A DNA stretch of 64,000 nucleotides from Arbacia lixula (lineage: Eukaryota > Echinodermata > Echinoidea > Arbacioida > Arbaciidae), in NCBI GenBank assembly GCA_963669155.1, contig OZ022577.1, positions 11,249,395-11,313,394 of the forward strand, given 5' to 3'. This document shows, one piece after another, positions 48,706-59,461 of this stretch; within the stretch, counting starts at the first letter, position 1; every line of letters starts with the position of its first letter. The notes beneath the pieces are model-generated. The model made no database searches. It was not told where the DNA came from and was given only the letters and a program-made list of their open reading frames with translations. The translations under genes were made by a program, and so were the position numbers.

Positions 48706-49251
48706 AAGGCACATGTGGCTTGGTTGGCTGGCTATCTGGCTGGCTGGGTTCTCAGCGAACAGTCGGGACTACTCGAGCCAACCAACTCGGCTGATCTGTC
48801 ATCGACGAGCTCACACGCAGAAGCACGGATGTGGTACCGATCACAAATCGTATTACCGTGCTTGCGTGCAGCCCAGAAATTATCGTGAGATGTTGTAAGT
48901 GTGGATTCGAAGGCTCCGTCTCTCATAGCATGCATATGTGGGGTGAGGTGGAGGGACAACGTGCCAAGTCGCTCCTAGACACACACTTCTGCTGTCACCT
49001 TTTGCCAGGAAGGATTGAACACCTGTGGTCTTGGGATTGATACGGTATGCTTTTGGCGAGACCTTCATTCGTGGAGTTTGATGATGGATAAGCCAAGTTG
49101 TCATATGGGTCATCGCGGTACGCGCTGATCCCCAACGTCACTCGTCAATATGTTGACCTTCCAACCCTTCTTGTTTTCTTATACTTTTTTTAATTGTCTC
49201 ATTATATTGATGTTATATTATTTTTCTCCTTTTTAAGCTTCTTTCCTTCTT

Positions 49252-49282
<31 letters not shown>

Positions 49283-51448
49283 TTCTTCTTCCTCTTTTTT
49301 CTCCCTTTTCCGTCTCCCTACTTCATTGTTTTCATTTCCTTTTTATTTCCTTTTTTTTCATTTTCGTTTCTTGATTTCTTTCTCTCCTTCTTACTATTTC
49401 TTTTTCATTTTATGTTGCTCCTTGTCCTTATCGTCTCTCTTCTTGTTTTTCTCGTTCCTTCTTCTCATTCATCTTCTTCTTCATCATCCTCATCTTCCTC
49501 TTCTTCTCCTTCGACGTCTTTGGCGCATTTGTTCCAAGTCCAGTACTGTTAACCTTAATATTTTAAAATGACCATTCATATAGAAATGTATGCGACAATA
49601 TTTGTTTATAGCTAGAATATGGTATGTAATATTTGTAAGTATACTTGAAAGGCAGGAGCTTGAGTGAATAAGCCCTCGGATTGCATTTCTTGGGGTTTTT
49701 TTTCAACACAATTCATGTTTCAGATGACTCATATTGCAACTAGAGTGAGACGAAATGAAAATGGTCGTATTAATATTTATATACTTTAGAACAGTATATC
49801 ACGCTAAGAGTAGTATCACTAAACAGGCTAATTTTGGGAAATTTCCGGTTGTCAATGATTTCTCACAAAAAGGGTGTATGTACTTTTTGTTTGTGGAATT
49901 TCAGAGATATCCTTGCCGAACAAAATCATCAATCATATTTTTGGACTTGAATCTTTTGCAAAACATATGATGATAGTTGACGAACGTGTTTGTTTCAGCT
50001 TGAGCGTATGAAGTCGAGGCCGTAGAGACTATTACTAGAATATCATTGGGCTTAAATACTGCCGGCGTTTAGGTCTCGAGAGCCGGTGTCGGCAAAGGGG
50101 GGTTGGGGGACATCCTTACCCCCCCCCCCCCCCTCCCCCCATCAACCATTCCCCCTCCAAAACGATGGCTCCCTCTACCTATGCCTATAGCCTTCCGGGG
50201 TTAATTCAGAAAAATCCTGCGGTAGTACATGCACGTTCTTCCCTAAAGACGATATAATCCACGCTAAACTGGGATCAAAGAAAAGGCATCACCATACACT
50301 CTAAAAAGTGAAGGGGTGGGGTAGGGTGTCTGAGCTACACTTTGGACACAATGAGCATCGAAAATGAACCAAAAAAAACGTGTTCCCTTTCGCGTTTTCG
50401 GGAATAAAGACCACTTATGTGTGTTTTATTCTATAACAGTTGATATCAAGCAACACAAATGATAAAAGATGCATCTAATGAAAGATGCATCTCCATAAGA
50501 TGAATTCCACTTTGACGTTTAGTCATATATAAAACCTAGGTAAGGATTTTTAGGGCGAAATGAAGGTAAAAAATGATTATCACTCAATCTTCAAATTGGC
50601 AATGTGCTGAAAAACATTTTGCTCTTCAAATTGGCATAATTATTGCTCAAAATCATATGTGTATGACGTTATGATGATTTACAATAATACATACATATGT
50701 CCCGTTTTATGATAATAATCTGATTTAAACAAAGTAGTGTTGCCAATTTGAAGAGGCCTTACTCTGAATGGGTAAAAACAGTGTCTCCTAATCTTTGGAT
50801 GATCTCAGGAAGGGGGGTCTTACCCACACACCCCATACGAGGCGTAGCTGGGGGTGATGAATACACGATGGGTAGAATGGGAGTGCGTGATAAAATGTCC
50901 TTCACATTGGAGAATCACCCCTCGTATTGCGTGACTTAAGTCTGAGTGCGTTCTTAAGATCGATCCAGGGTACCTACGTCAAGCTATGAGGAGTATTGGT
51001 GTCACTCAAAACAAAATTGGGATTGATGACGTCACCAAAGGATGTCATGTTCTATATTAATCCCTAGTTTGCGGGACCTGGATCGTCCCTGGGTTACTTA
51101 GCCTATAGGAATGTGATAAGCTAAGAGTGAAAGTAATAAGTCTTGCAGACATTGCACTGTTCTGCGCATCCGCCTAGAATACATTTCTTTGTTGACATAA
51201 TTTATTGTCGTTGTAGTGGTTCTCTGCCCCCTATGCTTTGATGTCAACTTTTTTTTTACAAATTATCCGATATGAAGTCATATGTGATTCGATATCACCG
51301 TCTTGGAATAATGTTTATTCTATGAAAATCATTTATTCCCTCTGCTTAGAATGTGATCGTCGCGTTCTACCACAGATGCCAGTACGCCTCCATCATCGTA
51401 ATCATTCTATTATCGGCGTATGTATTCACGGACGGGGTGGTACAAATA
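48706..51448. other. Intergenic DNA
   Basis: 48706-49140 is GC-richer unique sequence with short open frames and no domain I recognise. 49246-49290 is (CTT)n inside a 300-bp pyrimidine-rich stretch. 50090-50150 has paired G-runs and C-runs. 50588-50754 has copies of TCTTCAAATTGGCA in direct and inverted orientation. A CRE-type TGACGTCA lies at 51027-51034. The rest is ordinary. Confidence 0.5.
49246..49290. repeat. (CTT)n microsatellite
   Basis: About 14 CTT units with one TAT break, embedded in pyrimidine-rich DNA to about 49530. Confidence 0.92.
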
Positions 51449-51522
51449 TGTGTGTGTGTGTGTGTCTGTGTGTGTGTGTGTGTCTGTGTTTGTAGCTGTG
51501 TCTGTGCCTGTGTATGTGTGTA

Positions 51523-51565
<43 letters not shown>
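51449..51565. repeat. (GT)n compound microsatellite
   Basis: GT units with CT, TA and GC interruptions; clean 35-bp GT run at the right. Confidence 0.93.
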
Positions 51566-51567
<2 letters not shown>

Positions 51568-51981
51568 TGGCAAGAAACAACAAACTAATTGAATTAGAGA
51601 GAAATAGATACTGGAATTAATTTCTCTATGGTGATCCAGGGCGAATCTCGCAGAATCAAAATGTGTAATTCCATCATTTTTATTATGACATATATTATAA
51701 ATCATTCTAGAAAAGAAAAGGAAAAGGAGTGATTCCTACCGTGAACAAGATTTTAAGGGACATTTCAGATTATAAAGATAGAGAAAAGGATTTAACGATT
51801 AAAAGTGTTCAATTGGACCTTTGGTTACCCTTTTTCACATCCATCTGACAGCATCAGTGTTGTTGCCGTATGTTTTGAGTATATAAGGAAGCGGGAATGT
51901 GGACAGGTACACCGGATTTGGGGTGAGCTTTGTAATTACTGTTTATTTCGAAAAAGAAAGAAAATAAAATATTGTCAAAAA

Positions 51982-52053
<72 letters not shown>

Positions 52054-52059
52054 TTGTGT

Positions 52060-52110
<51 letters not shown>
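51982..52110. repeat. (GT)n microsatellite, about 130 bp
   Basis: Nearly pure GT with a few TT or TA breaks. Together with the tract 420 bp upstream it makes a pair of long alternating purine-pyrimidine blocks. Confidence 0.95.
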
Positions 52111-52339
52111 CATGGGAGGGGAGGGGAGGGGGTGTTAATCTGTCACAGTGAGATTCGTAATAAACAGATGGACATAAAAGCTTTGCTGCTCTCGCTGCCC
52201 TTGACAGTGCTTCCTGTGCCCTTCTTATTAAATCCTTAAATGATAGAATGCACTCAAATACTAGACTGACAGTAAGCATGTCACTGATGTATCTACTTTA
52301 CTCTGCATTATGAAGATTATTTGCTTCGTCCGCTTTTTC

Positions 52340-53110
52340 CTCTATTTATCCGGAGTAGCCATGATTCCCGCTCTTAATGATAGATGGTGAGAGCGTGTTG
52401 TGCCCTCGAAAGATCCCGAAGCAAGATGGGAATAATATTTGATTCCTTCCCCCGATAATTGTAATTTCGCCGGAGGCTATAAGAAGTTCATCAATCACAA
52501 CCAATAGCCTCCTTGATGAGATCTTTACATACGTCGTGACAATTGCGGCGAAATAGCCGGCGAAATGGAGATCGAATCTTGGCCGATACATCCTGGGTTT
52601 AATCAAGGCGATCTCGGAGGAAGCGGATTGGCTTCTCGCGCGGGAAACTAATGTACATCTCGGTGTCACACGTTGCTCGGTTTGTACAACTTGGGCTATC
52701 ACGACATATTAGCTCGACACCCACCGATCGCTATATAACGCGTGTAATCAACCAACAAAGCACTCGCATAAAACGTGCTTCGGAGAGTGCGCGCGCCAAT
52801 TGCGCAAAACGTTAGGCACACACATTGCGAGAAGATGGCGGTGGATACGCGGGCGACCAGTGCTGACTTGATAAGATTTTGTTTGGTTGCATGTTTCTAC
52901 TCTATTTGCTTTACTTTTCAATTTCCACGCCACCTCAATCAGATTCGTCCCGCGGAGCTTAACAAGAGCTGACATTGATCATGCTACTCGAGGAGTGGGC
53001 GCGGGGGGAAAGCGAGGCGCGGGTCACGCTATGCATGCACGCCAGCCACACCGGGCCTGCAACAAGTTGAGAATCGCGCTGAAGCTTGCCACCATCTGAC
53101 GGTTATTCCT
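52340..53110. promoter_or_regulatory. Candidate regulatory island, repeat-free and CpG-bearing
   Basis: Mixed-composition sequence with CGCG, GCGC and CGGCGAAAT-type words, between the GT array and AT-rich DNA. A 118-codon - strand frame spans 52346-52702 but shows no known domain and lacks evident splice context. It could be a conserved noncoding element or the promoter of an unseen gene. Inference only. Confidence 0.25.
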
Positions 53111-54718
53111 CAGCTCCGTGAATCATGATTTAAGTACGTCTGCACGATACATGACACGAAGACACGGTCTTATACCTGGCTAATGATCGATGGTCCTTAA
53201 AATATTTTTTTTTATTATTATTGATCTTTACTCATTCTCTTTCTCTCGGGCAAGGTCGCGAGAAGTCTTAAAATAGATTATTACTCTGCAGAGGGGGTTT
53301 ATCCACGTTCAAGTACAACACGAATTCTACAAACATGCTAACACTAACCTAGTATCGTTTTGGGCCATGAAGGTGAATAGGTTAATAACCATGAACATAT
53401 GTCACTTGTATCTTAAAGAACTTGAGAGGAGAGGACGAGGATTAACTAATAGCACCTGTCCACTCAAATATTAATAAGAAGAAGGGTACTTAGCACACTC
53501 ATCGTCAGCATGAGGGACGACCCCCTTCTTCTCTTACTTCCCCTCCTACTATCGTGTATTGGTTATTCATATATCCCGCTCCCTATCCCTCTCTCTCCCT
53601 CTCTCTCTCTCAATATGTGACATGACTGTATACTCCTAATCATGCAAGTTTAGCCGATAAACTGGTAGCTTAATCATGTAGTGCCTGTAATGTTGTATGA
53701 GAACAATCGAATAAAATACTTACGTACCCGATTACTAAAAGAAAAAAGTAGTTTAGGCGCAGCTTGGCACTTGTCTCATGTTCCCAATCCGAAAGGAAAA
53801 TATCTTATAGTGACGGTTCGAGCAATTATCCAATGGAATATGTTGCGAAACCGTATGAAATCTACTTTTTTTATACTGCAACATGGTATCACTTATTCTT
53901 CGAGTAAATCTTTATAGATGCACTGTACGCATTACATCTTACAACTGTGCAAGCATTTAAGGAACATAATATTTCCAATATATTTCGTATTCTATTTGTT
54001 TATCCTTGAAATCCAAGTATACATAATGAAGAGAGTCGGCGGCATTCAAAGAGTAAATCGATGTAAATTTTGTGACTTCGGGGGAGTATAAGAAATGTGC
54101 ATACATGAAACGGCTGATGGTACTTCAAATAATATTTGTCTAATATGTCTTTGATAATACTGAGCGAATAAGTCTCTCACTGCAAAAGAAACAGCAACAC
54201 AGCCATTGTCATCGTGTTCCGTCTGCAAACGTAGAATAAAGCATCTTAAGTAGATTGCACGCGTAGAGAATCTTGTATCGCTCCGGTCGTGATCTTGGCA
54301 TTCATAGAAATATCGTCACAACTCCAGGACTAAAGGAGAAATTAACAGACCATTTAAAACTTATCGACATAACTTGTGCAAAGGAAAGGGAGAGAGAGAG
54401 AGTTGTGTGTGTTTTCTTTTTTTAAGTTCTTGTCGTAGACACGTTCATTATTGCAGCAATGACTGGTTGTTTCTGTCGTTGCTAGTTCTGTGAAGCACAA
54501 CATAAACATTTCCTAGCACCGGCGGTTTTATATGACCTGGATTATGCTCGATTGTGGAAGTAAAGATGAGGGGAAAAGGGAAGGGGGAGACAAAGAATTA
54601 GAAAAGAGAAAGGGGGAGTAGGGAGACGGGGAGACGAAGAGAGACGGGGGTTGGGTGGGAGTGGTGGTAAAAGAGGATAAAGAGAATTACATACATCTGG
54701 AAGGAGAACGAGCATGAA

Positions 54719-54780
<62 letters not shown>

Positions 54781-57043
54781 GAGGGACGAAAGGAGGGAGT
54801 GGGGGATAAAGAGAGAAATATATTCATTTCATACCAATTTTGTTTGTTTGAGTATTGACGTCTTTCTTGCGGTTCGTTTCTCATAAGAAACGCGGGCATA
54901 CCCTTCCTATAGATGTCGACAATGGCATCCAATTTGATTGCGTTCTTGCAGTTCTACTCGATTCTATTCCCCAAGGCCTCTCTTGCCATTCGTCCCGGGT
55001 GAGTGCATAACCGGTCAGACAAACTCACAGTCAATTATCCTCATATCTTTCTCCTCCATTTCACTATTTACACATCCCTCATCATAGAGAAATAACTACC
55101 CTATTCAATTTGTTTAAAAATTTACTTAGGGTTTATTGTTAATGAAAATCAGTGCTTGGCTGTAATCCCCATGTCGAAATTTTCTAATTTGTATGTGCTT
55201 TAGTTGAATACGGTTGGCCCGAAAAATAAAGTCAACGGGCTTTTCAAAATCTTGCTCGTCTCGTTGATATGTTACAGTGGAATGTCGGAATTGTTAGACA
55301 ATATAACCGTCTATCTTCCACTTAGCCCGTTTAGTGTTAATTAAACACAGTCTTTCAACCATGATTTTTTACCTAAATACTCGAACAACAGCTGCTGTTC
55401 AGAGCCTTTAAAGCCTAAAACAGGCAATTCTATTTGCGAATGGCTTTTTTTAATAGACGGTTTTGGGTTTGACAAAGTTGACGGAGCATTTGGTCAAATC
55501 CAGGAAAAGCGACTCTGTTTCTGGAGTCACATATAGCATTACATCGGTTATATTACAGAGGCACCTAACCACTTACAATACTAGACATTTATATCCGATT
55601 TCCTTACTATGCATATCCATGACAATGGTTGAAAGGGAGTTAATTTGTTGCTTGACTCACGAAGAGGCACAACCCCCCAAATCGTAAGTTTGAGCTTCAT
55701 ATATTTTTAGTCATTGTCTCGCATTTCCCAAAATTTTTAGAAAGAGTTGCTTGAAGAGACAAATCTACGCGGAGCCTTAAAAGCAGCACCGAAAAAATTA
55801 ACGAAGCGACACGGAGGCGCGTTGCGATTTTAGTCTGTGTGGATTTCCATAAAAAGCGCAATTTCGTGGATTCTTCTCCGTACGCTGTAGAAACGTTTCC
55901 AGCAAACCACACTTCTGTTTGAAGCTTTGCTGTGTGAAGATTTGACCTTAGATTTATGAAGTGCCCTCATGGAACAACATAAAACAACATGACTTTCTTT
56001 CTGTAATTGAAATATTCAGGTTATTAAAAACTGCATTTCAAATGGTGATGAGCAGTTGAAAAAAAAGGATACACATAGCTTTAATCTTAGTACTCAAAAA
56101 GTGTTTTCGCTACTGAGTGCACAATCTTTTCTGTTGCACTCAATGAAACATCATATCCAGCCACTCATCCGTTCACTCACTTAATGGGTGTTTGTTAAGC
56201 AACTATACTGAGGAATTTGAATAAATTAATAAGTGCATAAATATGTGTAACTCTATAAACACCTGGATATCACATGAAACATATGGGTTTATAGTAAATA
56301 TGATAAATCCACTTTCCGCATAATCGTATCGAAAACGGAATATTAGGAAGACAATACACGGTTGGCTAAACAAATATGCACATAATAACAAGTGCAACTT
56401 GATTTAAGGTACCTTATGAATTACACGGTCCTCGGGGGTTATCTCAGTACGCTGATAATTATGCCACTTTCATTTCACGCGCGGATGAATCTCAATGCGT
56501 CGATACAAATCAACTACATGTACTTGTAATTCGTTGGTCTATTAATGGATATTAACACGAAAGTTCACCCTGAAGTTAAGTTGGTTTTTATTTTACCAGA
56601 AAAATGAAAGCAACATACTAATGAATGTTTAGCGAAAATCCGCCAAAGGATAAGGAAGTTGTTTAAAGTTTTGGTTTTGCTCTCCCATATGTTGTGTGCT
56701 GTATGATTCCTTAGATTGCCCTTTTGATATGAAGGAATGCATCTTTTTCACAGAGGTTTATGTGTAAAATGTGTCTAATGAAATATACAATGCACAGGTA
56801 CATGAAAATTTTCCTTTAAAGATAAGTCACTTTGCATGTATTGTGTGATGCCTCTCATTCTGATGCTGATCATCACGGAATGTATTTGATTTCAGGCATT
56901 ATGAAAATAGAGCATACACCATTTAAATGATATTTTGATTTTTTTTTATTAATGTAAATTGATAATTATATAATCACCATTTGTTTTTTTTCTTTTACCA
57001 CCAGTTAGTATGGCTTATTGTTAAATTCATTAGATAAGTACTA
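53111..57043. other. Intergenic DNA
   Basis: No gene recognised. Contains purine-rich sequence at 54560-54660, a compound (AT)n-(AG)n at 54718-54777 and otherwise unremarkable AT-rich sequence. Confidence 0.5.
54718..54777. repeat. (AT)n-(AG)n compound microsatellite
   Basis: About 11 AT units pass directly into about 19 AG units. Confidence 0.95.
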
Positions 57044-57779
57044 AACATAACAAAAAAGTAAGGCCCCCATTTTTCTCAACCGCATAACTTTTTAACCAGG
57101 AGGTTATGGGGAAAATAATTTGGCAGGTGCGTTGCTACACACATTGGCTAACTTTTATATGAAAATGATATTGATCGGTTCAGTCATGCATGAGTGAGCA
57201 AACACTAAAGGCAAAAATTTGACTTTTCAAAAGTCACAAGGTTAATTGTTTATGCTGTTTTAACAGTACATGTTGGCATTTCTTGTGCGATTTTTAAAGT
57301 GTATTCACTCAACCATGACACGAAAATGACTTCTTATGTTCATATAACAGGCCATGTTACAACTTTGTCAAAATATCGTGTTTTATTTTGTCACAAAAAT
57401 AAAAGTTTCAAACTCAAGAGGGACGAGTGATTTTTAAACGGTGCTTCCTCAACCAGAACAATGGATTAAGTGTCAGGGTAGGTGTTAGTGTGTCGAGAGA
57501 TGGATGACAAACAATAAAAAGACATAAATTATGCACCAGAAATGGAATTCATTAAACATTTATATGACAGAATAAAAAAATTACCCTTGTGACTTTTTTT
57601 TTTGCCTCTAATGTGTGCTCACTCATTCATGACTATGTGGATTAATGTGATTTTCACACGGAAGTTAGTGAATAGGTGAAAAAAACAATCCTGCCAAGAT
57701 ATGTTGCTCAAAACTTTTTCAATAAAAAGTTATGCTATTTTGCTTAGGAGGGGGGGGGGGCTTGCTTTTTTGTTGTGTT
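57044..57779. mobile_element. Foldback (long inverted repeat) element, non-coding
   Basis: The left end AACATAACAAAAAAGTAAGG is mirrored at the right end, whose inward - strand reading is AACACAACAAAAAAGCAAG. Both are followed by a C-run, CATAACTTTTTA-type sequence, TTGGCAGG, CACTAACTT-like sequence, TCATGnATGAGTGAGCA and GTCACAAGG, in the same order, over about 200 bp. TA dinucleotides flank both ends (57042-57043 and 57780-57781), as after Tc1/mariner-type insertion. The 320-bp centre has no open frame of note. The arms are clearly diverged, so the insertion is old. I do not recognise the family. Confidence 0.72.
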
Positions 57780-57781
57780 TA

Positions 57782-58734
57782 ATTCATTCAATCATATTTT
57801 GTTTTCATAATACCGTAATCTGGCGTGTGTACTTCCTCGCTATTACATAATACTTTATAATTCTGCATAAACTGTAGCAAGCTGAGATGGAAGATGATAA
57901 TTCAGTGTAACACGTTGAATTTACGAATAAATTCACGTCAGTTCAATGAGTCAAAGGGTGTTGCGTTGACATTATTTTGTTCACAAATTGATGTAAACTG
58001 TTCAATTTTTTCAATGGTTTTTATCGTCTTGTTCATACATTAGTGTATTGAAAAAAAAAATAAAAACTGGATAAAGCTTTTTAGGGTTTTGTCTCGATTT
58101 AATTTGTTTTGTTTCTTTAGTGCGATCGCTTTTTTTCTTATTTATGATTTTTGTATAATAATACATGTTCTCATGTGAATGAAGAAACACTCGCATCATT
58201 TTTGTATCACGTTCAAAACATTATGGTGAAACTCAACACACGAACACTCGAAAGTCGTAAAAGAAATCAAAACCGGAATAAGTGTGTAAGGGTTTTGTTT
58301 TGTTTTAATTCGCCTACGGGCTATCATGTTATGATGTTTGCCAGTTTTGTGTGACTGAGCAAATTTAATCATCATTAAGGTTATATAGACGTAATAAACG
58401 TTTTCAAGTCAAGAATGCAATCCATACACATGTATTTGAGTTATAAAAGAATGCTGGGGAAAACAGCGATAAAACTTTACACAATGGGGGGAATCATTGT
58501 ACGTCGTAAACAAACTCAATAAAAACTAATAATGTTGACAAGACATATTTAGTTATATGTGTAGAGTCTGTCCTTGATGACGTTTTAAAACAATACTTGT
58601 TTGTCAGGTTTATCCATTAGAACCGGTACATGGAAAACCTTGGGACCGTTATCTAAATTACGAATCCGTCAAATTCCTATTGTTTAAATTTGCATCTGTG
58701 GAAGAGTTGTATATAATATATATTTGTGTGTATG

Positions 58735-58738
<4 letters not shown>
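57782..58738. other. Intergenic DNA
   Basis: AT-rich, no gene or structured repeat recognised. Confidence 0.5.

Positions 58739-58773
<35 letters not shown>
58739..58773. repeat. (TA)n microsatellite
   Basis: About 17 TA units preceded by TGTATGTATG. Confidence 0.95.
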
Positions 58774-58775
<2 letters not shown>

Positions 58776-58869
58776 AGTGAAACTTGTTTTGATTAGTGCT
58801 GGTTACCATCAAACACCAAACACCCCATCTTCTTTCTAAATAAGCTCCCCCTTTGTCAATCACTCTTCA

Positions 58870-59461
58870 ACCCCACACACGCGCGCTCACACACACACAC
58901 ATACGCACACATACAGCCCTTATCAAAATACTGAGTAAGAACGTTTCCTTATTTTATTTTGTTGCACTGGTCTTGAAGTTTCCTGATTTCTGCATAAACA
59001 AAGGAAATAGATTGCTATGCACACTACTCAACATTAATTGCCATCTAATCTGAAGGTGGCGTTTGTGTGACATTCATTCCTGCAGCAACTTAATATTTCG
59101 ATCATTTATTTATTTTCGAGCACAACCGCAACGATTACCATGTCCAACTTAATCATGTGAATGAAATCCAACAAACCACTTTACAAAGCACCACTTTACA
59201 AAGCATTGGAATGTTTAGATAAATTAAATCAATGGTATATCACACTCACTCATGCAACCCCCCCCCCCCCCACACACACACACACACACACACATACACA
59301 CACACACACACATACGCAAACATACAGCCCTTATCAAAATACTGAGTAAGAACGTTCCCTTATTTCATTTTGTTGCACTGGTCTTGAAGTTTCCTGATTT
59401 TTGCATAAACAAAGGAAATAGATTGCTATACACACTACTCAACATTAATTACCATCTAATC
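58870..59461. repeat. Local duplication: two copies 411 bp apart, each with a CA tract
   Basis: 58892-59050 and 59303-59461 are nearly identical (shared ATACAGCCCTTATCAAAATA, GTAAGAACGTT, GGTCTTGAAGTTTCCTGATT and CATTAATTnCCATCTAATC). Both are preceded by C-rich then CA-rich sequence (58870-58900, and 59259-59312 with a C13 run). Spacing is constant at 411 bp, so this is one duplication event with CA-tract expansion in the second copy. Confidence 0.88.

Noticed and set aside
52346..52702. 118-codon - strand frame as a possible exon
   Set aside because: No domain recognised and no convincing splice signals; kept only as part of a candidate regulatory island.
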